From PoT sp049331405 (GTDB lineage Bacteria; Planctomycetota; Planctomycetia; Isosphaerales; Isosphaeraceae), in assembly GCF_049331405.1 (NCBI RefSeq), contig NZ_CP186274.1, positions 5,022,001 through 5,086,000 on the forward strand: DNA of 64,000 nt, given 5' to 3'. Below, piece by piece: positions 1 through 10,434 of the stretch. The notes beneath the pieces were generated by a model. It did no database searches. It saw nothing but the letters and a program-made list of their open reading frames with translations, and was not told the DNA's origin. Positions within the stretch are counted from its first letter, which is position 1. Every line of letters starts with the position of its first letter. The position numbers and the translations under genes were made by a program.

Positions 1-2586
1 CAGGCGCACAACGTCCGGATCACCGGGTTGCTGGGGGGCGGCGTCGATCCGCTCGACCCGGCGAAGGCCTCGAAGGCGGCGGAGATCGAGACCAAGAAGC
101 TCGACGACATCCGCAAGGTCGTGGTCGCCACGGCCGAGGACGGCACGCCGATCTTCGTCAAGCAGGTCGCGCAGGTGATCGTGGGCAACCAGCCACGCCT
201 GGGGATCGTCGGCCGCGGCGATGAAAACGACGTCGTCGAAGGCATCGTCCTGATGCGTAAATATGAGAAATCCCTCCCGACGGCCGAGGCCGTCGCGGCG
301 AAGCTCGCCGAGATCGAGCGAGAGAAGCTGCTACCGAAGGGGATCTCGATCCGGGTCTTCAACCAGCGCTCCGACCTCGTCCACGCCACGACGCACAACG
401 TCTTGCACAACCTGGTGGTCGGGGTGGCCTTGGTGGTCGCGGTGTTGTTCGTCTTCCTGGGAGACCTGACGAGCGCGGCGATCGTGGCCATCATGATCCC
501 GATGGCCTTGCTCTTCGCCGTCAGCGTGCTGTTCCTCCAGGGGAAGTCGGCGAACCTGCTCTCGATCGGCGCGGTGGACTTCGGGATCATCGTCGATAGC
601 TCGGTGATCATCGTGGAGAACATCTATCGCCACCTGACCTCGCACGAGGCCGACCGCTCCAAGCCGCTCATCGACCGCATCGCCGAGGCGTCGAACGAGA
701 TCGAACGCGCCCTCTTCTTCTCCACCACGATCATTGTTTGCGCGTTCATCCCGTTGTTCTCGATGACCGGTCCGGAAGGTGCCCTGTTCGGCCCGATGGC
801 CAACACGTATGCCTTCTCGATCTGCGGGGCTTTGCTCCTGGCCTTGACCCTGGCCCCGGTGCTCTGCTCGTTCTTCTTCCACAACAAGGAGCACGAGGCC
901 GAGACGTTCGTCGACCGGCTCATGAAGCGCCGGTATCTCAAGACGCTGGGGCGGGTCCTGAATAACCGGGGCCTGACGCTGGCCGGGATGGGGGCCGTCG
1001 TGGCCTTCGCCTTCAGCCTGATCCCGTCGCTCGGCGGCGAGTTCATGCCCCCGCTCGAAGAGGGGAACCTCTGGATCCGGGCGATCATGCCGAGGACCTC
1101 ATCGCTCGAGGAGTCGGCCCGCATCGCCCCTCGGATCCGGCAGGTCATCGCGAGCGTCCCCGAGGCCCGCGGCGTGATGTCGCAGGTCGGCCGGCCCGAC
1201 GACGGGACGGACGTCGCCAGCTTCTTCAACATCGAGTTCAACGTCCCACTCATCCCGATGGAGGAGTGGCGCGAGCGGCCCCGGACGATCTTCGGCCACC
1301 CGATCCAGCTCTACTGGAAAGGGCGCGACCTGCTCGCCCGCCACATCACCCGCGAGGAGATCCAGGACGAGTTGACGGAACGGTTCAAGCAGGACTTCCC
1401 CGCCTTGAACTTCAACTTCTCGCAGCTCATCCGCGACAACGTGGAAGAGGCTCTCTCGGGCGTGAAGGGGGCAAACTCCGTCAAGCTCTTCGGCTCCGAC
1501 CTCGACGACCTTGAAGAGCTCGGCCAGAAGATGGTCGGCGTCTTGCAGTCGGTCGAGGGGGTCGTGGACGTCGGCATGTTCCACATCATGGGGCAGCCCA
1601 ACCTCGAGGTCCAGGTCGACCGCGAGGCCTGCGCACGCTACGGCATCAACGTCGCCGACGTCGAGGCCGCCGGGCAGGTCGCGATCGGCGGCCGGGCCTT
1701 CTCGAGGATGGTCGAGGGGGAGAAGCTCTACGACATCGTGCTAAGGCTGCCGCGTGACCTCCGCGACGACCCCGGCGACATCGCCCGGATCCCCATCGAC
1801 ATCCCCGGCACCGACGGCAAGGCCGGCACCCGGATTCCGATGTCGCATGTCAGCACGATCATCCCCCACAAGCAAGGGGCCTCGAATATCTATCGCGAGA
1901 ACAATCGTCGTTTCGTGCCGATCAAGTTCGGGGTTAGAGGTCGAGACCTGGCCTCGGCCATCTCCGAAGCCCAGCGCAAGATCAACGACCCCGCGACGGG
2001 CATCAAGCTCCCCGAGGGCTACCGACTCGAGTGGTCGGGCGAGTTCGCCCAGATGGAGCAGGCCAATCGCCGCCTGATGATGATCGTGCCTGTCTCGATC
2101 GTCCTGATCCTGGGCCTGCTCTACACGACGTTCAACTCGACGAAGGACGCACTCCTCGTCATGTGCAACGTGATCGAGGCGGCGGTCGGGGGCATCTTCG
2201 CCCTCTGGATCACGGGGACCCCGTTCAGCATCTCGGCGGCCGTCGGGTTCGTGTCAATCTTCGGGGTCGCGGTGCAGGATGGAGTCTTGCTCGTGTCTTA
2301 CTTCAACCAGATGAGATCCAAGGGGCTCTCCGTCCGCGACTCGATCATGCAGGGGGCCGAGCTGAGGGTACGCCCCGTCGTGATGACCTCGCTCACCGCG
2401 GCGCTCGGGCTCTTCCCGGCGGCCGTGGCGACGTCCATCGGCTCGCAGGCGCAGAAGCCGCTGGCGATCGTCGTGGTCGGCGGCATGCTCTGCACGCTCT
2501 TCCTCACTCGCTACCTCATGCCGGTGCTCTACAGCTTCTTCCCCGCCCCGACACCCCGGGAACTCGAGATGGGAGAGACGGGATGA
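1..2586 (+). CDS. Heavy-metal-type RND efflux pump (CusA/CzcA family), 5' truncated by window edge
   Basis: The reading frame is open from base 1, so the N-terminus (roughly 200 residues of a protein usually near 1040) lies outside the window; the TTG at 28 is not the real start. This is the inner-membrane, proton-driven subunit of a tripartite export pump. The stretch GAVDFGIIVDSSVIIVEN (about residues 194-211 of the fragment) is the TM4 signature, with acidic residues, of the heavy-metal-efflux subfamily. Two sets of hydrophobic helices flank a large periplasmic porter domain, and a second helix bundle starts near residue 690. The stop overlaps the adaptor start by 4 nt (ATGA), so the two are translationally coupled. 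The substrate (divalent or monovalent metal) cannot be read from the sequence. Confidence 0.93.
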   Translation, partial: QAHNVRITGLLGGGVDPLDPAKASKAAEIETKKLDDIRKVVVATAEDGTPIFVKQVAQVIVGNQPRLGIVGRGDENDVVEGIVLMRKYEKSLPTAEAVAAKLAEIEREKLLPKGISIRVFNQRSDLVHATTHNVLHNLVVGVALVVAVLFVFLGDLTSAAIVAIMIPMALLFAVSVLFLQGKSANLLSIGAVDFGIIVDSSVIIVENIYRHLTSHEADRSKPLIDRIAEASNEIERALFFSTTIIVCAFIPLFSMTGPEGALFGPMANTYAFSICGALLLALTLAPVLCSFFFHNKEHEAETFVDRLMKRRYLKTLGRVLNNRGLTLAGMGAVVAFAFSLIPSLGGEFMPPLEEGNLWIRAIMPRTSSLEESARIAPRIRQVIASVPEARGVMSQVGRPDDGTDVASFFNIEFNVPLIPMEEWRERPRTIFGHPIQLYWKGRDLLARHITREEIQDELTERFKQDFPALNFNFSQLIRDNVEEALSGVKGANSVKLFGSDLDDLEELGQKMVGVLQSVEGVVDVGMFHIMGQPNLEVQVDREACARYGINVADVEAAGQVAIGGRAFSRMVEGEKLYDIVLRLPRDLRDDPGDIARIPIDIPGTDGKAGTRIPMSHVSTIIPHKQGASNIYRENNRRFVPIKFGVRGRDLASAISEAQRKINDPATGIKLPEGYRLEWSGEFAQMEQANRRLMMIVPVSIVLILGLLYTTFNSTKDALLVMCNVIEAAVGGIFALWITGTPFSISAAVGFVSIFGVAVQDGVLLVSYFNQMRSKGLSVRDSIMQGAELRVRPVVMTSLTAALGLFPAAVATSIGSQAQKPLAIVVVGGMLCTLFLTRYLMPVLYSFFPAPTPRELEMGETG

Positions 2587-3959
2587 CCACCACACCGACC
2601 GCTCCGCCCCAGCCGCCGAACGACGAGGCGCAAGGGACCTTGACGACCGGGGCTCGCCCCAAGCGACGGCGCCTCAAGGGCATGCTCATAGGCTTGTTCT
2701 TCATCGCCCTCGTCGGCTCGATCGGCGCAGGCTTTGCTCTGGGTTATATCCCAAAGTCGATCGTCTCGGATTTCCTGGACAACCTCACCCCGCCCACCTC
2801 ATCATCGGCCGGGCATGCCGAGTCGAGCCCCAAGGCCCCCGAGCCGATCAAGCCCTGGGACGGCCTCGTCACGGTGGAGAAGACGGGGAGGGATGGCATG
2901 GGCGTCGCGACGACCAAGGCCCTCCCGCAGACCGAGCCCATCCGGCTCGAACTGCTGGGGAAGACCGAGTACGACTCCGACACCCTGAGCCGGATCCGGT
3001 TCATGTTCAAGGGGCGCGTCGACCACGTCTACACGACCGTCGGCCAGACCGTGAAGAAGGGCGACCCGCTCATCGACCTCTACAGCACCGAGCTGGCCGA
3101 GGCCAAGAGCGCCTACGAGATCAAGCAGATCCAGTGGGCCTACGACAAGAACCTGCTCGACACCCGCGAGCCCCTGTTGAAGGTGAACGCCATCTCGTCG
3201 CAGCAGTACGCCGAGACCCGCAACGCCGAGATGAAGAGCCGGCGCGACTACGAGGTCGCCCGCGACAAGCTCATGGTCTACGGGCTCAATGAGGCCGAGG
3301 TCAATGCGATCAAGGATCAGAACGGGGCCCAGAAGGCCCGGATGACCCTCCGGTCGCCGGCCGACGGCATCGTCATCACGCGCGACGTCGTCGCCGGGAA
3401 CCTCTACGACGATGACGATACCCTGCTCGTCCTCTCGCCGCTGGACCACCTCTGGGTCTGGGGGAACGTGTTCGAGAGCGACCTCGACATGGTCAAGATC
3501 GGCCAGACCTGGAACATCGAGTTCCCCTTCCTGAACCACAAGCTCCGGGGCACCGTCGAGTACATCTCGAACCGTGTCGACCCCGGGACCCATGCCGTCC
3601 GCGTGCGGACCTCGGTGCCGAACCCGGAGGGCCGGCTCAAGTCGGATATGCTCGTCCGGGGGATGCTCGAGATCCCGCCGGGCCCTGGCCGCACGGTGAT
3701 CCCAAGGACCGCGCTCGTCGTCGCCGACCGGCATTACTACGTCTTCGTGCAGTCGTCCGGCTCCCCCGACCGCTTCGAGCGCCGGCCCGTGCAGGTCGCC
3801 CAGGAGAAGGACGACTACGCTCTCATCGACCACGGGCTGAACCCTGGTGAGACCGTCGTCAGCGTCGGCAGCCTACTCCTGGCCCAGCTTTACGATGACC
3901 TGCGGACCGTCCAGACCGGGGCCCCGCCCGGGGGCGGCCCCAGCGTCGACGAGCATTGA
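2583..3959 (+). CDS. RND efflux periplasmic adaptor (membrane fusion protein)
   Basis: A 458-residue adaptor linking the RND pump to an outer-membrane channel. The start was chosen at the ATG overlapping the pump stop codon; the upstream extension of this frame is the antisense-like shadow of the pump gene. A Pro-rich cytoplasmic tail and an RPKRRR basic patch precede one membrane anchor at about residues 34-54. A barrel-sandwich/lipoyl half (RVDHVYTTVGQTVKKGDPL), a short helical hairpin, the second lipoyl half (RSPADGIVITRDVVAGNLY) and beta-barrel segments follow. The order pump then adaptor is the reverse of many cus/czc operons. The outer-membrane component is not in the window and may lie upstream of base 1. 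Confidence 0.9.
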   Translation: MTTTPTAPPQPPNDEAQGTLTTGARPKRRRLKGMLIGLFFIALVGSIGAGFALGYIPKSIVSDFLDNLTPPTSSSAGHAESSPKAPEPIKPWDGLVTVEKTGRDGMGVATTKALPQTEPIRLELLGKTEYDSDTLSRIRFMFKGRVDHVYTTVGQTVKKGDPLIDLYSTELAEAKSAYEIKQIQWAYDKNLLDTREPLLKVNAISSQQYAETRNAEMKSRRDYEVARDKLMVYGLNEAEVNAIKDQNGAQKARMTLRSPADGIVITRDVVAGNLYDDDDTLLVLSPLDHLWVWGNVFESDLDMVKIGQTWNIEFPFLNHKLRGTVEYISNRVDPGTHAVRVRTSVPNPEGRLKSDMLVRGMLEIPPGPGRTVIPRTALVVADRHYYVFVQSSGSPDRFERRPVQVAQEKDDYALIDHGLNPGETVVSVGSLLLAQLYDDLRTVQTGAPPGGGPSVDEH

Positions 3960-4105
3960 ATCCGGCCGTGAGTGGAGCAGGCCAGGATCGCACGCTCCAT
4001 CCACTCCTCGAAACGTCGATAGTGTCGTGATATGATGGCTTCTCGGTTTGGATAGGTCGGCGGAGCCCTTGTAGCCCGCCGTCCAACCAAGGACAGGAAA
4101 TCCCA

Positions 4106-4603
4106 ATGCCTCCCCAACTCATCGTGGATCCGGCCACGATTGCCACGGACCGGGTCCTCTTCGACCTCGACGCGATACGCAGGCACAATCCCCAGCGCTT
4201 CGAAATGGAGCAGCTCACCGCAGTGGTCGACCTCGATACGGCCAAGGGCCTCATCGTCGGCTACCTCGACGTGGGCACCGATGAGTTCTGGATCCGGGGC
4301 CACCTCCCCAACTACCCCCTGATGCCGGGCGTCCTCGTCTGCGAGGCCGCCGCCCAGCTCTGCGGGTTCTACTGCCACCGCGCGGGCCTGGTGGGCGACG
4401 GCTTCCTCGGCTTCGGCGGCATGGAGGAAGTTCGATTCCGGAGCCCGATTCGCCCAGGCGACCGGCTCGTCATCGTCGGCAAGGCCGAGAAGATCCGACC
4501 TCGTCAGCAGGTCTTCCAGGTCCAGGGCTTCGTCGGCACCAACATGGTCTTCCACGGCAAGGTCATCGGTGTCCCCATCCCTCGGAGCGACCCGAATCCC
4601 TGA
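4106..4603 (+). CDS. FabZ/FabA-like 3-hydroxyacyl-ACP dehydratase, hot-dog fold
   Basis: A 165-residue hot-dog protein predicted to dehydrate (3R)-hydroxyacyl thioesters in fatty-acid-type chain elongation. The FabZ active-site block is recognisable: GHLPNYPLMPGVLVCEAAAQ holds catalytic His66 and Glu80, matching the canonical GHFPxxPxMPGVL...EAxAQ pattern. The start ATG follows AGGACAGGAAA with good spacing. It stands alone, with no acyl-carrier or FabH/FabF gene beside it, so it is probably an accessory paralogue rather than the housekeeping fabZ. Confidence 0.85.
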   Translation: MPPQLIVDPATIATDRVLFDLDAIRRHNPQRFEMEQLTAVVDLDTAKGLIVGYLDVGTDEFWIRGHLPNYPLMPGVLVCEAAAQLCGFYCHRAGLVGDGFLGFGGMEEVRFRSPIRPGDRLVIVGKAEKIRPRQQVFQVQGFVGTNMVFHGKVIGVPIPRSDPNP

Positions 4604-4947
4604 TCGCGACGCAATATTCTCGAGCGAACAAACTTGGATTTTTCCAGACATCATCCGGTCCCCGGCCGTCGGCCCCCCATTCGGCCTCTTCTCAATAGTC
4701 CTTCAATTCCATTATTCATCACATTTAAGCACTCGATACTGCGTCTCGTGGAGACTCCAGCAAATCCCTCCCGCCCGATAAGCCCCATTCGGTAGCAGAT
4801 ATCCCCACGCCACGCCGCGAACGCCCCTCCCTTCACCCCGAACCCCATCGACCTCGACACCGAGGCCCTCTTGGCCTACGATGCGGACGGGTCATGCCCC
4901 CCTTGTTATGGCGATCCGACCGACCGGGCCTTCCCCAGAAATATCCA
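4604..4947. other. Intergenic, no feature seen
   Basis: 344 bases between the dehydratase and the PrpD-family gene. It is slightly richer in A+T around 4670-4740 (a plausible promoter area), but I see no convincing promoter, hairpin or coding frame. Confidence 0.4.
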
Positions 4948-6396
4948 ATGACGAATCACTCTCGTTCATCGAATCCGGCGCAGATCCCCGATCAGATCCT
5001 CGTGGACCTCGCCAACTACGCGGCGAAGGACGAGGTTGGAGGCGACGTCGCGTACGAGACGGCCCGATACTGCCTGCTCGACTCCCTCGGCTGCGCCATT
5101 TTGGCCTTGCAGACGCCCGAATGCGTCAGGCTGCTCGGCCCGATCGTTCCGGGGACCGTTGTACCGCAAGGGGCCCGAGTGCCGGGGACCTCGCACGAGC
5201 TCGATCCGGTCAAAGCGGCCTTCGACATCGGCACGCTCATCCGCTGGCTCGACTTCAACGACACCTGGCTCGCCGCCGAGTGGGGGCACCCCTCGGATAA
5301 CCTGGGGGCGATCCTCGCCGTCGCCGACCATATCAGCCGAGGTCGGATCGCCGCGGGACAGGCGCCGCTCACGATTCGCGACGTACTCCGGGCGATGATC
5401 AAGGCCTACGAGATCCAGGGGGTCCTGGCCTTAAAAAACAGCTACAACCAGGTCGGCCTGGACCATGTACTGCTCGTCCGCGTCGCCTCGACGGCCGTCG
5501 CGACGCAACTCCTCGGCGGCAGCGAGGCCGACATCCAGAATGCCCTCTCACACGCCTGGATCGACGGCGGGGCCCTCCGCGCCTATCGCCACGAACCGAA
5601 CACGGGCTCGCGCAAATCGTGGGCGGCCGGCGACGCCACCAGCCGTGGCGTTCGCCTCGCCATGATCACACTGGCCGGCGAGATGGGTTATCCCACCCCA
5701 TTGAGCGCGAAGACCTGGGGCTTTTATGACGTCCTCTACAAGGGTCGTCCCTTCACGCTCGAGCGAGAACTCGGCTCGTACGTGATGGAGAACGTCCTGT
5801 TCAAGGTCGCCTTCCCGGCCGAGTTCCACGCGCAGACCGCGGTCGAGGCCGCCTTCCAGCTCCACTCCGCGGTCGCGGGGCGCCTCGACGACATCGAGCG
5901 GATCGAGCTGATGACGCAGGAGTCGGCCGTCCGGATCATCGACAAGCGAGGCCCGCTCCACAACCACGCCGACCGCGACCACTGCCTCCAGTACATGGTG
6001 GCGATCGGGCTCCTCCACGGCGAGCTCACCGAGTCGCACTACGACCACGACGCCGCCGCCAACCCTCGGGTCGACTTCCTCCGGGCCAAGATGGTCGTGC
6101 AGGAAGAGCCGCAATACACGGTCGGCTACCTCGACCCCGAGCGACGCTCGGTCGCGAACGCCGTGCAGGTCTTCTTCAAGGATGGCACGTCGACCCCCAA
6201 GGTCGAGGTCGAGTATCCCCTGGGCCATCGTCGCCGCAGGCAGGAGGCCTACCCCCTGCTCGTCGAGAAGTTCGTCGACAACCTAGGCACCCGATTCACC
6301 GACGCACGCACGCTGTCGATCCTCGACCTCTTCAAGGATCCCGCGCGGCTCGACGCCACGCCGGTCCCCGCGTTCATGGAAATGTTCCTCGGCTGA
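4948..6396 (+). CDS. MmgE/PrpD family protein (2-methylcitrate dehydratase-like)
   Basis: A 482-residue protein of the MmgE/PrpD family, almost exactly the length of E. coli PrpD (483). Characteristic blocks include RYCLLDSLGCAILAL near the N-terminus, WLDFNDTWLAAEWGHPSDN (the conserved D-F/N-D-T and GHPSD motif), a GGALRAYRHEPNTGSRKSW block, and KVAFPAEFHAQTAVEAA. Family members dehydrate 2-methylcitrate in propionate catabolism or act on related substrates such as citrate and itaconate precursors. No prpB, prpC or acnB neighbour is present, so the pathway assignment is open. I chose the ATG at 4948 over one 54 bases upstream because it starts at the family's conserved N-terminus. Confidence 0.88.
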   Translation: MTNHSRSSNPAQIPDQILVDLANYAAKDEVGGDVAYETARYCLLDSLGCAILALQTPECVRLLGPIVPGTVVPQGARVPGTSHELDPVKAAFDIGTLIRWLDFNDTWLAAEWGHPSDNLGAILAVADHISRGRIAAGQAPLTIRDVLRAMIKAYEIQGVLALKNSYNQVGLDHVLLVRVASTAVATQLLGGSEADIQNALSHAWIDGGALRAYRHEPNTGSRKSWAAGDATSRGVRLAMITLAGEMGYPTPLSAKTWGFYDVLYKGRPFTLERELGSYVMENVLFKVAFPAEFHAQTAVEAAFQLHSAVAGRLDDIERIELMTQESAVRIIDKRGPLHNHADRDHCLQYMVAIGLLHGELTESHYDHDAAANPRVDFLRAKMVVQEEPQYTVGYLDPERRSVANAVQVFFKDGTSTPKVEVEYPLGHRRRRQEAYPLLVEKFVDNLGTRFTDARTLSILDLFKDPARLDATPVPAFMEMFLG

Positions 6397-6549
6397 AAAA
6401 AGGTTAGGCCGGTCTGAGGTCGATAGCCTCGCTCTCGCCACATCGGCGTTGAGCAGGCCGCCCCTCCGACCGGCCGACGATCTTTCCTTAACGTCTCTTT
6501 ACATTTTCACAAACAAACATTGAATCCGTGCATGATACCGGCGAGTCGC

Positions 6550-7689
6550 TCAGGTCGCCGTGTGTGAACCTCGCGAGGCCTGTCCCATGCCGGAAATGCC
6601 CCCCATCATGAGTCGGTGGTAGACGCTCTGCGTGGGGGCGAGCCAGACCGAACCCGTGCCCCGGAAGGTCTGGAGTAGGCCTTCGCCGCTCGTGAGAGTT
6701 CCCAGGAGTGAGCGCGTCGACTTCTCGACCGAAAACTCGATCCGCCCCGTGCGCATCAGGGCGAAGTTCCCATCCACCTGGAGGGTCTCGTCCTTGAGGT
6801 CCACCTTCAGGACCTCGTCGGCCGGCACGGGGGACTCGAGCACGCAGAGCCCTTCGCCGCGGATCCGCGTCTGGAAGAAGCCTTCGCCGCCGAAGAGCGC
6901 CGACGAGACGTTCTTCTGCATCGCCGAGCCGATGTCGAGCGAGCCCTCCGCACAGTAGAACATCCCCTTGTCCGCGATCAGCTCCTCGCCGCAGAGTCGG
7001 TATATCAGGAAATGACTGAAAGAGGGCTCGAGGTAGATCTGCCCGGTCCCTCGGTAGCGCGGCATGACGGCCGCTTCCTTGGTGACGAACTTGTTCATCA
7101 TGGCCTTGCCAAGGCCCGAGACCCCGCCGATCTTGCTCTCCATCTGGAGCCGGCCCGCCATGAAGTGGAGGGCCCCCGACTCGACGATCGCCTCGCCTTT
7201 GTTCAAACTGATCCGAACCTGTTTCAGCTTGATCCCCGCCTCGTTGGCGAAGTAGACGGTTGCGGCCGTCTGGGCGTCCTTGGCCCCTCCGAGTTTGGGA
7301 TAGGCCAGGATCTCGACCCGAAAGCCCCCCGACTCCGCTTCGTCGAGCACCTCGAAATTCGCGGAGCCCCCGAGGCCGCCCGCGCGCACGGCGGGTGCGG
7401 ATTGGAAGGTCGTCGGGGTCGGAGAGGGTGTAGGCGCGGGAGCCGGCGTCGGCGCATCCGGGATCGGCGGCGGCGCGACGGCGCGTTTGTCCGCAGCCCC
7501 CTTCACCGGCGAGTCGCGATCGAAGAGCCCGGCGACCCTCGAGGCGGCGATCCAGGGCCCTTCCCCCTTCCTCAGTTCCGTCTGCGGCCCGATCTTCCCT
7601 TCCGAAGCCAGTTGCACGAGCTCAGTCGGTGAGAAGGGCCCGAATTCGCCCGCCAACTCGCGGAAATACCACTCGGCTGCCATGTCCAC
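6550..7689 (-). CDS. GYF_2 domain fused to AIM24 family protein
   Basis: 379 residues. Residues about 6-55 form a GYF_2/DUF4339 module (WYFRELAGEFGPFSPTELVQ, the W-Y-x-G-P-x pattern). A Pro/Ala/Thr-rich linker (about 70-95) leads into an AIM24/TRAP-like beta-sandwich (about 115-360), with GTGQIYLEPS and FRGTGSVWLAPTQ typical of that fold. GYF_2 modules are thought to bind Pro-rich peptides; AIM24-like domains occur in bacterial proteins of unknown function. It has no signal peptide, so it is probably cytoplasmic. It converges on the PrpD-family gene; an 8-bp inverted repeat (6407-6414 and 6468-6475) lies between them. The function is unknown. Confidence 0.8.
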   Translation of the reverse strand: MDMAAEWYFRELAGEFGPFSPTELVQLASEGKIGPQTELRKGEGPWIAASRVAGLFDRDSPVKGAADKRAVAPPPIPDAPTPAPAPTPSPTPTTFQSAPAVRAGGLGGSANFEVLDEAESGGFRVEILAYPKLGGAKDAQTAATVYFANEAGIKLKQVRISLNKGEAIVESGALHFMAGRLQMESKIGGVSGLGKAMMNKFVTKEAAVMPRYRGTGQIYLEPSFSHFLIYRLCGEELIADKGMFYCAEGSLDIGSAMQKNVSSALFGGEGFFQTRIRGEGLCVLESPVPADEVLKVDLKDETLQVDGNFALMRTGRIEFSVEKSTRSLLGTLTSGEGLLQTFRGTGSVWLAPTQSVYHRLMMGGISGMGQASRGSHTAT

Positions 7690-8699
7690 TCCCGCAATTG
7701 CCTGGTAACGAAGGGGCTGTCTCCCCCTCGCCAGACATCCTCCCAGAGATCCTGCGCAAAGTCGCGGCCAAACCCTTCATCACTCGCATCCGAATTTCAT
7801 TCCGCCAAGGATGTGCCCTCGTGGCAAATTGTTGTCCTATCTTTGAGACGAATGAAGCGAGCCGATGCGTCTCGCCTGATTTTTCGCAGCCGGGGAGAGT
7901 CTCGCGTGCCCCCCGCGAACAAGGGACTCCCTTGGAGACATTCCCCTGTTTTCATCGCTCGGTCAATCTGCATGTATGCAAGGGAGCAATGCTCACAGAT
8001 GCGTCGGGCTGATTTTGGAGTGAGGAGGCAGTGATTGTTTCGTAGGGTCGAAGTCGGCCATGAAGATCGGGTGTAGAGCCGGAATCAAAGGCGAAAGCCG
8101 CGCCTTTCCAAGCGCCGACGCGAGCCCTCGGATCTGCACTTCAAGCCCAGGACTCATCCTTTTGCCACGCTCATCCGTTGGGACGAATGGGCCGTCCATC
8201 CATCGCGAAGATGAAAAATCCTTCATCTTCCGAAGCCTGAACACGTCGAAAATGCCGAGGAATGGCGGGCAGAAGGATCATCGACGAGGCTTTGCACTTG
8301 GCTGCTTCGGTAGAATCTTGTGTGTGATCGAAGCAAGTCTAGGGTCGGGATGTGAGTGAGCTGGAATTGACGTGGGAGCGAATCTCGAGTTCCATTCGCG
8401 ACGAATGAACGGCCTTCGCGGGCACAAACAGGTCTCTGACACGGGTCATAAGCTTGCGATTGAAAGGCCTTGGCGCTACACTCGATACCGTCTTGGCATG
8501 AACGCACGAAATGAGTCGGATTGGGAGTTGTCGTCCCCGTCGAGTCCGCTTCGGCTCGCCCCGGGATGAGCTCAAGAGATTCGGATATATCGTCTGGTTC
8601 TCCTATTCTCCGAGCCAAGCGAGCGAGCAAGCTCCTCCCTCACATCTCCCCCTCGAATCCGGCTCGCTTCGGCCCAATCCCCACTGGAGAGACATTCGA
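7690..8699. other. Long divergent intergenic region
   Basis: About 1 kb between the divergently transcribed AIM24 and sugar-dehydrogenase genes. Short open frames exist on both strands (for example minus 7993-8244 and 8223-8630), but none has a recognisable domain, consistent codon bias or a convincing Shine-Dalgarno sequence. It could hold regulatory sequence or decayed genes. Confidence 0.4.
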
Positions 8700-10031
8700 A
8701 TGATGTTGCACCTCGTGCTCCTCGCCCGACGGCAATTGCGTGCGGGGGGAATTCTGGCGATCCTCGCAGGCATGCTGGCCGCCCCCACGCTCGACGCCGC
8801 AGAGCCCGAAGCGCCGGCCCTCCCCAAGCTGAGCACCAAGGTCGCCTTCCCGAACCTCAAGTTCGAACGCCCCGTCTCGCTCGACTATCCCAACGACGGC
8901 AGCAATCTGCTCTTCGTCATCGAGCAGCACGACGCCAAGGTCTGGTCGTTCCCCAACGACAGGTCCACATCGGACAAGCAACTATTTCTCGAATTGCCCG
9001 ACCCGATCAATCGCGGCAACGAGGAAGGCCTGCTCGGCCTCGCGTTCCACCCCAAATACAAAGAAAATGGCCAATTCTTTGTCTACTATTCCGCCAAGGA
9101 CACGGATAAAGATGGAGTGGATCGGCGTTCCGTCGTTTCCCGCTTCACCGTTTCGAAAGACGACCCCCGCAAGGCGGACCCATCGAGCGAGAAGCGGATC
9201 TGGCAGAGCGCCAAGGATCCGTTCGAAAATCACAATGGTGGATGCATCGCCTTCGGGCCCGACGGGTTCCTCTACATCTCGCTGGGAGACAGCGGTGCCG
9301 CCGACGACCCGCTGACCACCGGCCAGAACCCCAGGGATTGGTGGGGCTCGATCCTCAGGGTTGACGTCGACCATCCCGAGAGCGGCAAGCTCTACGGAAT
9401 CCCCAAGGACAACCCCGCAAGGTCGCCGAAGTTCGGTCACTGGGCACCCGAGGTCTATTGCATCGGCCTGAGGAACGTGTGGAAGTTCAGCTTCGACCGC
9501 AAGACGGGCGACCTCTGGGCGGGCGACGTCGGGCAGAATCTCTGGGAAATGGTCCATTTGATCAAGAATGGCGGCAACTACGGCTGGAGCATCCGCGAGG
9601 CCTTCCACCCCTTCCAGCCCCAGCGCCGACAGCGCCCCGAATCGGCCTCGAAGATCAGCCCGCCGATCGCCGAATACCCGCACAGCCCCCGCCAGGGCGG
9701 CGGCGATCGCACCGACGACGGCAAGAGCATCACCGGCGGCTACGTCTACCGCGGCAAGGCCATCCCCTCGCTCGAGGGCGTGTATGTTTACGGCGACTAC
9801 GACACCGGTCGCATCTGGGGCCTGCGTGAGAAGGACGGCAAGGCCACTGTCAGCGCCGAGCTCATCGACGTGACCAAGCAGCCCAAGCTCAACATCGCCG
9901 GCTTCGCCGAGGATCCCTCGGGCGAGTTGCTCATCCTGGCCTTCGACAAGCAGATCCACGAACTCGTCCCGGCCAACTCCGAGGGGGCCCTGCTGAAGAG
10001 GACCCCGCAGAGCACGGGCACCGACCAGTGA
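8700..10031 (+). CDS. Secreted PQQ-dependent sugar dehydrogenase-like beta-propeller (GSDH family)
   Basis: A 443-residue exported protein of the soluble glucose/sorbosone dehydrogenase family. The start is the ATG after GGAGAGACATTCGA; upstream in-frame starts would add an unlikely N-terminus before the signal sequence. A signal peptide covers about residues 1-30, ending in Ala-rich sequence. Propeller blades carry family hallmarks: GLLGLAFHPKY, HNGGCIAFGPDGFLYISLGD, YCIGLRNVWKFSFD, GDVGQNLWEMV and NYGWSIREAFHPF. Family members oxidise aldose sugars using PQQ in the periplasm. No pqq biosynthesis gene is nearby, and in planctomycetes such propellers often belong to larger degradative proteins, so the true substrate is uncertain. 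Confidence 0.87.
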   Translation: MMLHLVLLARRQLRAGGILAILAGMLAAPTLDAAEPEAPALPKLSTKVAFPNLKFERPVSLDYPNDGSNLLFVIEQHDAKVWSFPNDRSTSDKQLFLELPDPINRGNEEGLLGLAFHPKYKENGQFFVYYSAKDTDKDGVDRRSVVSRFTVSKDDPRKADPSSEKRIWQSAKDPFENHNGGCIAFGPDGFLYISLGDSGAADDPLTTGQNPRDWWGSILRVDVDHPESGKLYGIPKDNPARSPKFGHWAPEVYCIGLRNVWKFSFDRKTGDLWAGDVGQNLWEMVHLIKNGGNYGWSIREAFHPFQPQRRQRPESASKISPPIAEYPHSPRQGGGDRTDDGKSITGGYVYRGKAIPSLEGVYVYGDYDTGRIWGLREKDGKATVSAELIDVTKQPKLNIAGFAEDPSGELLILAFDKQIHELVPANSEGALLKRTPQSTGTDQ

Positions 10032-10434
10032 CCCGGCCGCCCCTCTTCGTCCTTTACAAACATTGACAAGTATCACCTGCGATTTCGAGCAATCGTGCGA
10101 CACATATCGGACGGTTGCTCGTAGTCGTACCAGTCTCTCTAATCACGTCGCCCGCATTTGATCAAATCCACGTCCGATCCGAATCCAATCACATCGACAT
10201 CGGTCGTAGATTGCAAAACAAGAGTGACTTATTGACAATCACGCGTGGTCACCTTTAATGTTCGACAATTCGATGCTAAGATGTAGAAGGACGATGAATG
10301 AATTGGCTCATCGTTCGCGTCGCAGCCACTTGTAATTAATTGCGACCTATAAGGAATCTTGGCACAAGCGTTGCTAGCTAAATAATTGAAATTGGCGACG
10401 TCCCACTCAATCATCACCACCACAGGAGCCAGTC

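Noticed and set aside
8511..8699. In-frame extension of the sugar dehydrogenase upstream of its signal peptide
   Set aside because: It would bury the signal peptide and lacks a ribosome site; the ATG at 8700 after GGAGAG is better.
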